Numbered from the stretch's first letter, positions 22,397-32,499 are shown. The stretch: 64,000 nucleotides of DNA from Roseivivax sp. THAF197b (GCF_009363255.1 NZ_CP045318.1:3089501-3153500), one strand, 5' to 3'. Notes: generated by a model not told the origin, from the letters alone. Numbers and translations: made by a program.

Positions 22397-24642
22397 GCGG
22401 CGTGCTCCGCCTGGGCGGGGTTGGGCAGGGAGACGACAAATCGCGAGCCGCCGGAATACGCCGTATCGAGATAGATGCGCCCGCCATGCCGCTTGACGAT
22501 GCGGTCGCAAATGGACAGGCCAAGCCCCGCGCCTTCGAACTTGCTTTGGGGATGCAGTCGCTGCATCGCCTCAAAGATGTATTTCGCATACTGCTCGGGA
22601 ATGCCGATCCCCGTATCTTCAACCGCGAAACTGACGAACCCGTCCGGCCCTGCGACCGGCATGATGCGCACACAGATCGGGCGGTCCGGATCGCGATATT
22701 TCAGGGAATTGCCGATCAGGTTCAGGAAAAGACGCACGAGGAGATGCGGATTTCCCCGCACCATCGCGATCGGCGCGATGTCGACCTCGCCCGAGACCTC
22801 CGCGATCTGCGCATTGAGCAGCGCGCGGGCGTCACGGGCCGCATTGCCAGGATCGACATCACAGAAACTGTGCTTTTGCTCCTGCACCATTTCCAATTCG
22901 AGCAATCCCGCCGTCAGATCGATCAGGCGCGCGGCGTAGGTTTCCGCCATCGCGTGATTTTCGCGCACGGCCTCGGGCTCGAAGCCGTCTTCATGCATGA
23001 AGGCAAGAGCGTTCCGGATGCCGCGCAGGGGCGCCTTCAGATCATGGGCAGCGGTCGCAGCGAACCGCTTCAGCGACGTGTTTTCATCCTTGAGCAGGAG
23101 CTGCGCGATCAGGATATCGAGAAATTCCTTGAAGATCTCCCGCGCGCTTTCGAGTTCATGGGCGAGCCAGGGTTTGCTTTCCTCGCGGTGCGCCTCTTCC
23201 CATTTGGCGAAGGATTCCCGTGGCATGAGGCGCGCCATGGGATCGCCACCCGACGGATCGGCATCCGCTTTGTGCGGCTTGCCGGCCCAGGCGACCTTCT
23301 GGGTGATCGGCCCGCGAAACCACATGAGCTGACAGACGCGGTGCGTGGCTATGGGCTGGATCAGAACACCGCAGGCGGTTTCGATATGTGCGCGGGCGGC
23401 GAGGAACTGGCGGTGAAATGCGGTGCTTTGGAACTGGTCCGACGTCTCCGTCTCCTTCATCGCCCACTGGATCATGTCGCGAATGATATCGGGCGGCGGC
23501 GTGCGGCCGGACAGGTGCAGATTGCTGCCATATTGAAACGCGAATCCATCGGCATCGAGGAAATCCTGCAGCACGGGCACAAGCGTGACGACCACATCCT
23601 CCACATCGCCGGAATTGCGCAGCGCGGAGGCGAAGGCATTCTCGATCCGCCGAAGTTCGGTGATCTTCGAGGCGGTCCGGATGCGTTCATGCTGGTCGAG
23701 CCGCAGCATGAGCGACGTGCCGACCTCGTGCACGAGGCTCCAACTGTCGAAGGGCAGAAGGCCAGGCTGATCGTTATGGGCCGCGATCAGGCCCCACAGC
23801 GCGCCGCGTTGCATGAGCGAACAGCCGAACGTCGCCTCCACCCCCATGTTCCGCAAATACGCGGTATGCATGTGCGAGACGGACCGTGAAACCGCCCAGG
23901 TCAGGTCAATCGGTTTGCCCCGGTGATGAAGCGTGCGGATCGGCACCGCATTGTCGCAGATGGAGCCGATGGCGCGATAGGGCACCATGGTCATGATCTC
24001 GCGCACCTGCTTCGGGATGTCGCCCGCGGGGAAATGCAGCCCGAGATAGGATGGCATGCCGGACGCACAGCTCTCCGCGATCGTCTTGCCCGACCAATCG
24101 GGCAGGAACTGGTAGATCTTGACCCGCGCGAAGCCTGTGATCTCGCGCACCGCGTCCACGGTGATCCGCATCGCGTCGTCGAAATTGTCCGCGTGCATGA
24201 TCTGCGCGCTCGTTTTCGTGGCCAGGCGCATCTTCGAGCGCGCGATCCGCGCCGAGGGGATGGAATTCGGCAGAAACTCGATGAGGCGCAGCCCGTCATG
24301 GCAATGGGTCACGGTGTCGAAAATGGCGCCGTCGCGCGTGACGGTGAAGTTCAGGACCTCATGCAGAAGCTGCGTGCCGTAGGAGAGCGCCGCCACTTCG
24401 GCGCCAAGCTCCGGATCGAGATCGGAGAGGTTGGCGGACAGCATCCGGTCGGCAGGGACGCCCAGGAAATCGGCGATATTGTCGGACGCGGCGATCACCA
24501 AGTTCGTTTCGGGATCCACGGCGATCAAACCGCCGAGCTTCTGGATCATGCCCGAGAAATGTATCTGTTCCTGGTCGCAATTATCGAGCGTGGTCAGGTC
24601 CGTCCGGGTGAAGAATTCCGACAGGGATTTGGGTGCATTCAT
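22393..24642 (-). CDS. bphP: Bacteriophytochrome histidine kinase
   Basis: 749 residues. The PAS domain starts with DNCDQEQIHFSG, where Cys22 is the expected biliverdin attachment site. The GAF domain contains FPAGDIPKQVR, the equivalent of the PASDIP motif. The PHY domain shows the tongue WFRGPITQKVAW and PRESFAKWEE. The kinase part has AATAAHDLKAPLRGI (His533), an N box and GAGLGLSICDRIV. It should sense red/far-red light in the cytoplasm and phosphorylate a response regulator, but none is encoded nearby. The ATG at 24642 was chosen because upstream in-frame sequence runs into the LacI-family gene on the other strand. It is divergent from that regulator. Confidence 0.93.
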   Translation of the reverse strand: MNAPKSLSEFFTRTDLTTLDNCDQEQIHFSGMIQKLGGLIAVDPETNLVIAASDNIADFLGVPADRMLSANLSDLDPELGAEVAALSYGTQLLHEVLNFTVTRDGAIFDTVTHCHDGLRLIEFLPNSIPSARIARSKMRLATKTSAQIMHADNFDDAMRITVDAVREITGFARVKIYQFLPDWSGKTIAESCASGMPSYLGLHFPAGDIPKQVREIMTMVPYRAIGSICDNAVPIRTLHHRGKPIDLTWAVSRSVSHMHTAYLRNMGVEATFGCSLMQRGALWGLIAAHNDQPGLLPFDSWSLVHEVGTSLMLRLDQHERIRTASKITELRRIENAFASALRNSGDVEDVVVTLVPVLQDFLDADGFAFQYGSNLHLSGRTPPPDIIRDMIQWAMKETETSDQFQSTAFHRQFLAARAHIETACGVLIQPIATHRVCQLMWFRGPITQKVAWAGKPHKADADPSGGDPMARLMPRESFAKWEEAHREESKPWLAHELESAREIFKEFLDILIAQLLLKDENTSLKRFAATAAHDLKAPLRGIRNALAFMHEDGFEPEAVRENHAMAETYAARLIDLTAGLLELEMVQEQKHSFCDVDPGNAARDARALLNAQIAEVSGEVDIAPIAMVRGNPHLLVRLFLNLIGNSLKYRDPDRPICVRIMPVAGPDGFVSFAVEDTGIGIPEQYAKYIFEAMQRLHPQSKFEGAGLGLSICDRIVKRHGGRIYLDTAYSGGSRFVVSLPNPAQAEHAA

Positions 24643-24788
24643 CGGTGTTGCGCGATCTCTCTGGGACAATCGCGCCCAAGGAACGCCATAAAGCTTAAAA
24701 TCTTGCGAAGACACGCCAAGCTTCTGGAATCGCTCCATTCGCGGCCGCGTTGCGCGAGAAGTTGACGTGGCGCGCGGAGTGAAAATCA

Positions 24789-24802
24789 TTTGCGCGCGTA
24801 AA
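24789..24802. promoter_or_regulatory. Operator-like palindrome before the LacI-family gene
   Basis: TTTGCGCGCGTAAA is palindromic apart from one base pair. It shares CGCGCGTAAA with the site ahead of the polyol-binding-protein gene. It lies 45 bases before the regulator's start, so autoregulation is likely. Confidence 0.5.
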
Positions 24803-24846
24803 AAAATCGGCAATACTGGGGAAAATACTCGGTCCCGGAGCCTCGC

Positions 24847-25881
24847 ATGAGCCACATAAAACTGCGCAACATGGAGGAGTTCGCCTCGGCGAGCGGCATC
24901 TCGCGACCGACCCTGTCGAAATACTTCAACGACCCCGACAGCGTCCGGGCCTCGACGCGCGCGCGGATCGAGACGGCGCTCGAGACCTATGATTACCGCC
25001 CCAACATCTACGCGGTGAACCAGAACCGGAAACTGACCAAGACGGTCGGTATCGTCGTGCCTTATCTGTCCGATCCGTTCTTCGCGGAAATCGCCCGCAA
25101 CATCGAAGAGCGTTGCATCGAGGCAGGATTTCACCCCTCGCTCTTCAGTCCCTACGGCAAACCCGAGAGCGAAAGCGCGATCCTCGACAACCTGCGCGCG
25201 ATGAAACCGGCGGGCGTTCTGCTGGCGCCGCTTGGACGGCGCAGTTCGGACCACAAGATCATCGAGGATTTCTGCCGCGACGTACCCACCATCCTTTTCG
25301 ACAGCAATATCGAGGGGTTGGGCGAGGCCTTCGTGGGCTCCGACAATGCCAGCTTCGTCACGCAGACGGTGGATTACCTGCGCCGCACCGGGGAGCCGCC
25401 GTGCTTCTTCGAGATGTCGCAACCAGCCAACCCCAACGCCGTCCGCCGCCGCGACGCCTACATCAAGGTCATGACGGAGCTTGGCCTGACGCCGCATGTG
25501 CTGCAGGCCGAAGGGTCCGGCTGGGCCTTCGAGGAGATCGGCAAGCAGGGCGCTCTGAAGCTGCTCCAGGAAGACGCGCTGCCGACGAGGACGGTGCTGT
25601 GTTCGAATGACCGGCTGGCGATCGGCTTCCTGTCGGCCTGTTACGATCTGGGGCTGAAGGTGGGGCACGGGCCGGATTGCGACCTGCGCGTCGCCTCGAA
25701 CGACGATCATCCCTTCGCGCGCTACACCTGCCCGGCCCTGACCACGGCCGCGCATGACTACGAATCGGTTTCCCGACTCGCCGTCGAAACGCTTCTGAAA
25801 TTGATTCTCTCGGATGGAAAACTCAGCGAACGGACCGAAACGCTGGTACCCGCGCGCCTTGTTCTGCGCCAATCCGCCTGA
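24847..25881 (+). CDS. LacI-family transcriptional regulator of the polyol operon
   Basis: 344 residues. The N-terminal helix-turn-helix reads MEEFASASGISRPTLSKYFNDPDSVR, followed by the hinge YRPNIYAVNQNRK. The sugar-binding periplasmic-protein-like domain begins at KTVGIVVPYLSDPFFAEI and contains CSNDRLAIGFLSAC near the C-terminus. It should bind a polyol or sugar ligand and release or bind operator DNA. It sits 128 bases upstream of the sorbitol/mannitol transporter genes on the same strand. Matching palindromes lie in front of both. Confidence 0.9.
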   Translation: MSHIKLRNMEEFASASGISRPTLSKYFNDPDSVRASTRARIETALETYDYRPNIYAVNQNRKLTKTVGIVVPYLSDPFFAEIARNIEERCIEAGFHPSLFSPYGKPESESAILDNLRAMKPAGVLLAPLGRRSSDHKIIEDFCRDVPTILFDSNIEGLGEAFVGSDNASFVTQTVDYLRRTGEPPCFFEMSQPANPNAVRRRDAYIKVMTELGLTPHVLQAEGSGWAFEEIGKQGALKLLQEDALPTRTVLCSNDRLAIGFLSACYDLGLKVGHGPDCDLRVASNDDHPFARYTCPALTTAAHDYESVSRLAVETLLKLILSDGKLSERTETLVPARLVLRQSA

Positions 25882-25923
25882 TTGCTCATTTCTTTTCGCA
25901 AATCAAATCAAGCACCTGCACCT

Positions 25924-25944
25924 AAATTTATCGCGCGTAAATTT
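25924..25944. promoter_or_regulatory. Operator-like palindrome before the polyol operon
   Basis: AAATTTA and TAAATTT arms flank a TCGCGCG core, a 7-bp perfect inverted repeat. The CGCGCGTAAA part matches the site upstream of the LacI-family gene. It lies 66 bases before the binding-protein start codon. Confidence 0.6.
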
Positions 25945-26009
25945 TTGATTGACCGCGCGGCACATATCGACGCATGATTTATGGGCATTCACCAAGGGAG
26001 GACATCCGG

Positions 26010-27326
26010 ATGCCCATCAAGAACGCACTTCGTGCGGCGACCGCGCTCGGCCTTTTGACGGCCACCGGCGCATTCGCTGAATCTCACAGCCCCACAATCA
26101 CCATCGCCACCGTGAACAACGGCGACATGATCCGCATGCAGGGCTACACCGACACCTTCACCGAGCAGACCGGCATCAATGTCGAGTGGGTCACGCTTGA
26201 AGAGAACGTGCTGCGCCAGCGCGTGACCACCGACATCACCACCAAGGGTGGCCAGTTCGACATCACCACGATCGGCATGTACGAAGCGCCGATCTGGGGC
26301 GCCAATGGCTGGCTTGTCCCGCTGGACGATCTGTCCGACGAGTATGACGTCGACGATATCCTCCCGGCCATGCGCTCTGGCCTCAGCCATGACGGCACGC
26401 TCTACGCGGCACCGTTCTACGGCGAATCCTCGATGATCATGTATCGCACCGACATGATGGAAGAAGCGGGCCTCGAAATGCCCGACGCCCCCACCTGGGA
26501 ATTCATCCGCGAAGCGGCTGCGGCGATGACCGACCGCGATGCCGACATCAACGGCATCTGCCTGCGCGGCAAGGCCGGCTGGGGTGAAGGCGGTGCCTTC
26601 ATCAACACGATGGCCAATTCCTTCGGCGCGCGTCCCGTCAACGAGAACTGGGAGCCGCAGCTCGACAGCGACGCATGGGCCGAAACGCTCACCTTCTACA
26701 CCGAGATGATGGAAGAATCCGGCCCGACCGGCTACGCCACGAACGGCTTCAACGAGAACCTGTCGCTGTTCCAGCAGGGCAAGTGCGGCATGTGGATCGA
26801 CGCGACCGTCGCGGCCTCCTTCGTGACCAACCCCGACGAATCCGAAGTGGCCGACAGCGTGGGCTTTGCGCTGGCCCCCAACAAGGACGGCGTCGACAAG
26901 AAGGCCAACTGGCTCTGGGCCTGGGCCCTCGCCATCCCGGCGGGCACCGAGCAGGAAGACGCGGCCAAGCAGTTCATCGAGTGGTCCACATCGAAGGGCT
27001 ACATCGAGCTTGTCGCCGAGAACGAAGGCTGGGCGAACGTGCCCCCGGGTGCGCGCACCTCGCTCTACGAGACGGCTGAGTATCAAGAAGTGCCCTTCGC
27101 GCAGAAGACCCTCGACTCGATCAATGCAGCCGACCCCAACAACCCGACCGTCGAGCCGGTGCCCTACACGGGCATCCAGTTCGCCGCGATCCCGGAATGG
27201 GCCGGCATGTGGGGCCAGGTGAGCCAGGAATTCTCGGCGGCCTATGCGGGTCAGCAGTCGATCGAGGAAGCGCTCGAAAAAGGTCAGGCCATCATGACCG
27301 AAGAACTGGAAGCGGCAGGCTACTAA
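26010..27326 (+). CDS. smoE: Sorbitol/mannitol ABC transporter substrate-binding protein
   Basis: 438 residues. MPIKNALRAATALGLLTATGAFA is a Sec signal peptide, cleaved before ESHS. The rest is an extracellular solute-binding protein of the sugar (maltose-binding-like) type, with TPFTEQTGI-style lobes and WLWAWALAIPAG near the hinge. It would bind polyols in the periplasm for the two permeases downstream. The start at 26010 is preferred over an upstream in-frame ATG because GGGAGGA precedes it. The gene order matches the Rhodobacter smo operon. Confidence 0.9.
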   Translation: MPIKNALRAATALGLLTATGAFAESHSPTITIATVNNGDMIRMQGYTDTFTEQTGINVEWVTLEENVLRQRVTTDITTKGGQFDITTIGMYEAPIWGANGWLVPLDDLSDEYDVDDILPAMRSGLSHDGTLYAAPFYGESSMIMYRTDMMEEAGLEMPDAPTWEFIREAAAAMTDRDADINGICLRGKAGWGEGGAFINTMANSFGARPVNENWEPQLDSDAWAETLTFYTEMMEESGPTGYATNGFNENLSLFQQGKCGMWIDATVAASFVTNPDESEVADSVGFALAPNKDGVDKKANWLWAWALAIPAGTEQEDAAKQFIEWSTSKGYIELVAENEGWANVPPGARTSLYETAEYQEVPFAQKTLDSINAADPNNPTVEPVPYTGIQFAAIPEWAGMWGQVSQEFSAAYAGQQSIEEALEKGQAIMTEELEAAGY

Positions 27327-27340
27327 GCCCGGCACTTCCC

Positions 27341-27369
27341 AAGGGGTGGGCGGCCTTCCGCCCCCCCTT
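27341..27369. terminator. GC-rich hairpin after the binding-protein gene
   Basis: AAGGGGTGGGCGG pairs with CCGCCCCCCCTT around a CTT(C) loop. There is no T-tract after it. Such hairpins between binding-protein and permease genes often stabilise the upstream message or lower downstream expression. Confidence 0.5.
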
Positions 27370-27441
27370 CCCCAGCGTGACCAGTATCACCGTTGTTTTT
27401 CCTCACGGGACCGTTTTGCCCGAACAGAGAGGTCTTGCGTC

Positions 27442-28308
27442 ATGGCTACCCAACATTCCCGATCCGCCGCGCGCTTCATGATGGCCCCAGCCGTGATCCT
27501 GCTTCTGGGCTGGATGCTGGTTCCCCTCACGATGACGCTTTACTTCTCGTTCAAGCGCTACCTGCCCCTGAGGGGCGGCGATCTGGGCTGGACGGGCTTT
27601 GACAACTACGTCCGCTTCGTCACCTCGAGCGCCTTCTGGCCCTCGGTGATCACCACGCTGGTGATCGTGGGCGGCGTTCTCGTCATCACGGTGTGCCTGG
27701 GCATCCTTCTGGCGATGCTTCTCGATCAGCCGATGTGGGGCCAGGGCGTTGTCCGCATCCTCGTCATCGCGCCCTTCTTCGTCATGCCGACCGTCTCGGC
27801 GCTGGTGTGGAAGAACATGTTCATGGATCCCACCAACGGGCTTCTGTCGCATCTGTGGCGCTTCTTCGGGGCCGATCCGATTGCCTGGCTGTCCGAGGTG
27901 CCGACCACCTCCATCGTGATGATCGTGTCCTGGCAATGGCTGCCCTTTGCGACGCTCATTCTGCTGACCGCGATCCAGTCGCTCGACAGTGAGCAGCTCG
28001 AGGCTGCCGAAATGGACGGTGCACCACTGCACAGCCGGTTCATCTACATCATCCTGCCGCACCTTGCGCGGGCCATCACCATCGTGGTGCTGATCCAGAC
28101 GATCTTTCTTCTGTCGATCTTCGCCGAGATTTTCGTGACCACCGGCGGGGCCTTCGGGACCCGGACCCTGACCTACCTGATCTACCAGCGCGTGCTGGAA
28201 AGCCAGAATGTCGGTCTCGGGTCTGCCGGCGGTGTCTACGCCATCATTCTCGCCAATATCGTTGCCATCTTCCTGATGCGCATCGTCGGCAAGAACATGG
28301 ACGCGTGA
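27442..28308 (+). CDS. smoF: Sorbitol/mannitol ABC transporter permease 1
   Basis: 288 residues with six predicted membrane segments, beginning at FMMAPAVILLLGWMLVPLTMTLYFSF. The permease coupling loop EAAEMDGAPLHSRFIYIILPHL carries the EAA-G motif that contacts the ATPase. It belongs to the MalF-type binding-protein-dependent permeases. I start at MATQHSRSAARF because the upstream frame extension lies in the hairpin region; GAGAGG precedes the ATG. It forms a pair with the next permease, 13 bases on. Confidence 0.9.
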   Translation: MATQHSRSAARFMMAPAVILLLGWMLVPLTMTLYFSFKRYLPLRGGDLGWTGFDNYVRFVTSSAFWPSVITTLVIVGGVLVITVCLGILLAMLLDQPMWGQGVVRILVIAPFFVMPTVSALVWKNMFMDPTNGLLSHLWRFFGADPIAWLSEVPTTSIVMIVSWQWLPFATLILLTAIQSLDSEQLEAAEMDGAPLHSRFIYIILPHLARAITIVVLIQTIFLLSIFAEIFVTTGGAFGTRTLTYLIYQRVLESQNVGLGSAGGVYAIILANIVAIFLMRIVGKNMDA

Positions 28309-28321
28309 GGAGGAACTGACC

Positions 28322-29152
28322 ATGGCACGTGCCGTCACATCACAACGCAAGGCGATCAACACCGCCATCGCCTGGACCATCGGGTTCGTGATCTTCTTCC
28401 CGATCCTCTGGACCATCCTGACCTCGTTCAAGACCGAGGGCACCGCGATCGCCGATCCGCCCGTCTTCCTGTTCTTCGACTGGACGCTGGAGAATTACGC
28501 GGTCGTGCAGGAACGCTCCAACTACATGCGGTTCCTGTGGAATTCGGTCATCATCGCGGGCGGCTCCACGCTTCTGGGTGTGATCGTCGCGGTGCCGGCC
28601 GCCTGGGCCATGGCCTTCGTGCCCTCGCGGCGGACCAAGGACATCCTGCTGTGGATGCTCTCGACGAAGATGCTGCCCGCGGTCGGTGTGCTCTACCCGA
28701 TCTACCTGATCTGCATCGAGCTCGGCGTTCTCGACAACCGCGCGGCACTGGTGATCATCCTGATGCTCATCAACCTGCCGATCATCGTCTGGATGCTCTA
28801 CACCTACTTCCGCGAAATTCCGGGCGAGATCCTGGAAGCCGCGCGGATGGACGGGGCGAGCCTGCGCAACGAGATCCTCTACGTGCTGACGCCCATGGCG
28901 ATCCCTGGCATCGCCTCGACGGTCCTTCTGAACTTCATCCTCGCCTGGAACGAGGCGTTCTGGACGCTGAACCTGACCGCGGTCGATGCGGCCCCGCTCA
29001 CCGCCTTCATCGCCAGCTATTCCAGCCCCGAGGGTCTGTTCTTCGCCAAGCTCAGCGCGGCCTCGACCATGGCCATCGCGCCGATCCTCATCCTTGGCTG
29101 GTTCAGCCAGAAGCAACTCGTCCGCGGCCTGACCTTCGGCGCCGTCAAGTAA
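28322..29152 (+). CDS. smoG: Sorbitol/mannitol ABC transporter permease 2
   Basis: 276 residues of MalG type. The first segment is AIAWTIGFVIFFPILWTILTSF, and the EAA loop reads EAARMDGASLRNEILYVLTPMAI. GGAGGAACTG precedes the ATG. It forms the inner-membrane channel with the first permease, energised by the ATPase encoded 91 bases downstream. Confidence 0.9.
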   Translation: MARAVTSQRKAINTAIAWTIGFVIFFPILWTILTSFKTEGTAIADPPVFLFFDWTLENYAVVQERSNYMRFLWNSVIIAGGSTLLGVIVAVPAAWAMAFVPSRRTKDILLWMLSTKMLPAVGVLYPIYLICIELGVLDNRAALVIILMLINLPIIVWMLYTYFREIPGEILEAARMDGASLRNEILYVLTPMAIPGIASTVLLNFILAWNEAFWTLNLTAVDAAPLTAFIASYSSPEGLFFAKLSAASTMAIAPILILGWFSQKQLVRGLTFGAVK

Positions 29153-29170
29153 TCAACCTGCGCCTGCTCA

Positions 29171-29210
29171 TTGAGCGACGCGAAAGCGCAAAAACAGCAA
29201 TCGCGCTCAA
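29171..29210. repeat. Inverted repeat between permease and ATPase genes
   Basis: TTGAGCG at 29171 pairs with CGCTCAA ending at 29210, a 7-bp perfect stem with a long, GCGA/AGCG-rich loop. It may be an intra-operon stability element. No T-tract follows. Confidence 0.35.
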
Positions 29211-29243
29211 GTAGCGAAGCGATAGCGCAGAAAGGAACATCAC

Positions 29244-30248
29244 ATGGGACGCATTACACTCAACAAGGTGGTCAAGCGCTTCGGCGACGTGGAGGTCATC
29301 CCGCCCCTGGACCTGACCATCGAGGACGGTGAATTCACGGTCTTCGTCGGCCCCTCGGGCTGCGGCAAGTCCACGCTTCTGCGCCTGATCGCGGGACTGG
29401 AGGATGTCAGCGACGGCGACATCGACATCGACGGCACGCCCGCCACGGACCTTCCGCCCGCCAAGCGGGGCCTCGCAATGGTCTTCCAGAGCTACGCGCT
29501 TTATCCGCACATGTCGGTGCGCAAGAACATCGCATTCCCGATGAAGATGGCGGGCCTCAGCCAGGAAGAACAGGACGCGCGGATCAAGAAGGCGGCCGAT
29601 GCGCTGAACCTCACCGATTACCTCGACCGCCGGCCGGGCCAGCTTTCGGGCGGTCAGCGTCAGCGTGTGGCCATCGGCCGGGCCATCGTCCGGGAACCGG
29701 CGGCCTTCCTCTTCGACGAACCGCTGTCGAACCTCGACGCGGCGTTGCGCGTGGGCATGCGGCTCGAAATCTCCGAACTGCACGAGCGGCTCAAGACCAC
29801 GATGATCTATGTGACCCACGACCAGGTCGAAGCCATGACCATGGCCGACAAGATCGTGGTTCTGCGCGCAGGCCACATCGAACAGGTGGGCAGCCCGCTC
29901 GAGCTCTATCGCAATCCGCGCAACCTCTTCGTCGCGGGCTTCATCGGCAGCCCGAAGATGAACCTCATCCCCGGCGCGCCCGCAGACAAGCACAACGCCA
30001 CCCATATCGGCATCCGGCCCGAGCATTTCCGCATCGTGGAAAGCGACGGCACCTTCTCGGGCAAGATCATCGTGTCCGAACATCTGGGCTCCGACACCTT
30101 CTTCCATGTGGATGTGGACGGCATCAAGGAGCCGGTCACCGTCCGCGCGGGCGGCGAGGTCGGGCTGCGCCATGGCGACGTGATCCATCTGGAGCCCGAA
30201 GAAGGCCAGATCCACCGTTTCGACGCGCAGGGCCTGCGCATCGCATGA
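29244..30248 (+). CDS. smoK: Sorbitol/mannitol ABC transporter ATPase
   Basis: 334 residues of the MalK/UgpC type. Walker [10 protein letters not shown] is at 36-44, the signature is LSGGQRQRV, Walker [12 protein letters not shown] follows, and the switch His is in [13 protein letters not shown]-terminal TOBE domain contains [14 protein letters not shown]. It hydrolyses ATP to drive polyol import. AAAGGAA precedes the ATG, and the stop overlaps the next start by four bases. Confidence 0.94.
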   Translation: MGRITLNKVVKRFGDVEVIPPLDLTIEDGEFTVFVGPSGCGKSTLLRLIAGLEDVSDGDIDIDGTPATDLPPAKRGLAMVFQSYALYPHMSVRKNIAFPMKMAGLSQEEQDARIKKAADALNLTDYLDRRPGQLSGGQRQRVAIGRAIVREPAAFLFDEPLSNLDAALRVGMRLEISELHERLKTTMIYVTHDQVEAMTMADKIVVLRAGHIEQVGSPLELYRNPRNLFVAGFIGSPKMNLIPGAPADKHNATHIGIRPEHFRIVESDGTFSGKIIVSEHLGSDTFFHVDVDGIKEPVTVRAGGEVGLRHGDVIHLEPEEGQIHRFDAQGLRIA

Positions 30249-31018
30249 AACGCCTCGACGGAAAATCCGCGCTGATCACCGGGGCCGCACGCGGCATCGG
30301 CCGCGAATTCGCGCGGACCTACGTCCGGGAGGGCGCGCGCGTGGCGATCGGGGATATCAACCTCGATGCCGCCCGCGCCGCCGCTGACGAGATCGGCGCG
30401 GGGGCCTATGCGGTGCACCTCGACGTCACGCAGCAGGATTCCATCGACGCCGCGATCAAAGCGGTCGTGGCCGAGGCGGGCAAGCTCGACATCCTGATCA
30501 ACAACGCGGCCCTCTTCGATGCCGCCGAGACAGTGGATATCACCCGCGACAGCTATGACCGGCTTTATGCCGTGAACGTCGCGGGCACGCTTTTCACGAT
30601 GCAGGCCGCGGCACGGCAGATGATCGCGCAAGGCCATGGCGGCAAGATCATCAACATGGCGAGCCAGGCCGGGCGGCGGGGCGAGCCCCTGGTGCTGGTC
30701 TATTGCTCCACCAAGGCCGCGGTGATCTCGATGACGCAATCGGCGGGGCTGAACCTGATCAAGCACGGCATCAACGTGAATGCCATCGCGCCCGGCGTCG
30801 TGGATGGCGAGCACTGGGTGCATGTGGACAGCATGTTCGCCAAGCTCGAAGGCAAGAAGCCCGGACAGAAGAAGGCCGAGGTCGAGGCAGGTGTGCCCGC
30901 GGGCCGCTTCGCAGTGCCCGGCGATCTGACCGGCATGGCCGTGTTCCTGGCCTCGGACGAGGCAAATTACATCGTGTCGCAGACCTATAACGTGGATGGC
31001 GGCCAGTGGATGAGCTGA
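30245..31018 (+). CDS. smoS: Sorbitol (L-iditol 2-) dehydrogenase, SDR family
   Basis: 257 residues. The NAD-binding TGAARGIG is at 13-19, and the catalytic triad is Ser140, Tyr153 and Lys157 (YCSTK). [20 protein letters not shown] and a C-terminal YNVDGGQW complete the classical SDR fold. It resembles Rhodobacter SmoS, which oxidises sorbitol, galactitol and iditol with NAD in the cytoplasm. It starts inside the ATPase stop (ATGA). Confidence 0.9.
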   Translation: MKRLDGKSALITGAARGIGREFARTYVREGARVAIGDINLDAARAAADEIGAGAYAVHLDVTQQDSIDAAIKAVVAEAGKLDILINNAALFDAAETVDITRDSYDRLYAVNVAGTLFTMQAAARQMIAQGHGGKIINMASQAGRRGEPLVLVYCSTKAAVISMTQSAGLNLIKHGINVNAIAPGVVDGEHWVHVDSMFAKLEGKKPGQKKAEVEAGVPAGRFAVPGDLTGMAVFLASDEANYIVSQTYNVDGGQWMS

Positions 31019-31035
31019 CAATGGAGGTGCGCGCG

Positions 31036-32499
31036 ATGCATCTGAGCAACGAGACCCTCACCGATCTGCCCGAAGCGATCGAGCGGCCGCGCTACGACCG
31101 GGGCGCCCTGACGGCCGGGATCGTGCATATCGGGCTTGGCAATTTCCACCGCGCGCATCAGGCGTGGTATCTTCACCGCCTGATGCAGGCGGGTCTGGCG
31201 CATGACTGGGCAATCATCGGTGCGGGCGTGCGCGCACCCGACGCCGCGATGCGCGACAAACTTCTGTCGCAGGATTGCCTGACGACGCTCATCGAGCTCG
31301 ACCCGACCGGCATCCGCGCCGAGGTCACGGGGAGCATGATCGACTTCCTGCCCATCGCCGAAGATAACGCGCCGCTCGTTGCCGCCATGTCCGATCCGGC
31401 GATCCGCATCGTGTCGCTGACCGTGACCGAAGGCGGGTATTATCGGGATGCCTCCGATGGCAGTTTCGCCGCGTCCCACCCCGACATGCTGCATGATGGG
31501 GCCAATCCGCAAAGCCCGCGCACGGCGTTCGGCGCCATCATCGCAGCCCTCGCCGCGCGCCGCGCAGGCGGGCACGGGCCCTTCACGGTGCAAAGCTGCG
31601 ACAACCTGCAGGGCAACGGCGATATCGTGCGCGACACGGTGCTGTCGCTCGCGCGCGCCTCGGATGCCGATCTGGCCGACTGGATCGACGCGCATGTGAC
31701 CTTCCCCAATTCCATGGTGGATTGCATCGTGCCCGCGACCGGCCCGAACGAGATCGCCCGCGCGCAGTCGCTGGGGATCGACGATGCCGCCCCCGTCACG
31801 CATGAACCCTTCCGCCAATGGGTGGTCGAGGATGTTTTCTGCGCGGGCCGTCCGCCCTGGGAAGAGGCGGGCGCCACGCTCACCCACGACGTGCATAGCT
31901 ACGAATCGATGAAGCTGCGGCTTCTGAATGCGGGGCATCAGGTGCTGTCCAATGCGGGCGAAATCCTGGGCGTCGAGACCATCGCGGGCTGCATGGCCCA
32001 TCCGCAGATCGCGCCCTTCTTCCGCAAGGTGCTGACCGAGGAAGTCGCGCCCCATGTGGATGCGGTGCCGGGCATGACGCCCGAGGCTTATATCGATCTG
32101 ATCATCGGACGCTTCGCCAACCCCGAAATCCGCGACACGGTACGCCGCGTGGCCTTCGATGGCGGCTCGCGGCATCCGGGCTTCGTTCTGCCGACCGTGC
32201 GCGACGCGGTGGCGGCAGGAACGTCGGTGAAGGGGCTCGCCCTCGTCGAGGCGCTCTGGGCGCGGATGTGCGCCGGAACGCGCGCCGATGGCTCCGTGAT
32301 CGAACCCAACGATCCCGATTGGACCGACCTGCAGGCCGCAGCACTTGCCGCGCGCGAGGCGCCGGGCATCTGGCTCGCCCAGCAGCAATATTACGGCACG
32401 CTCGGTGAAGCGCGGGCCTTCGCGGACGCGTTCGAGGCGCATCTCGCGGCCCTGTGGAAAGACGGCTGCACGGCGGTGCTTGAGCGCTATACCGGCTGA
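31036..32499 (+). CDS. mtlK: Mannitol 2-dehydrogenase, long-chain polyol dehydrogenase
   Basis: 487 residues. IVHIGLGNFHRAHQAWYL is the N-terminal NAD-binding segment of the mannitol dehydrogenase family. The KLRLLNAGH motif supplies the catalytic Lys, Asn and His. It oxidises D-mannitol to fructose. The ATG at 31036 has GGAGG eight bases before it; an in-frame ATG at 31021 would sit on that ribosome site and is rejected. Last gene of the smo operon; no polyol kinase is present. Confidence 0.92.
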   Translation: MHLSNETLTDLPEAIERPRYDRGALTAGIVHIGLGNFHRAHQAWYLHRLMQAGLAHDWAIIGAGVRAPDAAMRDKLLSQDCLTTLIELDPTGIRAEVTGSMIDFLPIAEDNAPLVAAMSDPAIRIVSLTVTEGGYYRDASDGSFAASHPDMLHDGANPQSPRTAFGAIIAALAARRAGGHGPFTVQSCDNLQGNGDIVRDTVLSLARASDADLADWIDAHVTFPNSMVDCIVPATGPNEIARAQSLGIDDAAPVTHEPFRQWVVEDVFCAGRPPWEEAGATLTHDVHSYESMKLRLLNAGHQVLSNAGEILGVETIAGCMAHPQIAPFFRKVLTEEVAPHVDAVPGMTPEAYIDLIIGRFANPEIRDTVRRVAFDGGSRHPGFVLPTVRDAVAAGTSVKGLALVEALWARMCAGTRADGSVIEPNDPDWTDLQAAALAAREAPGIWLAQQQYYGTLGEARAFADAFEAHLAALWKDGCTAVLERYTG

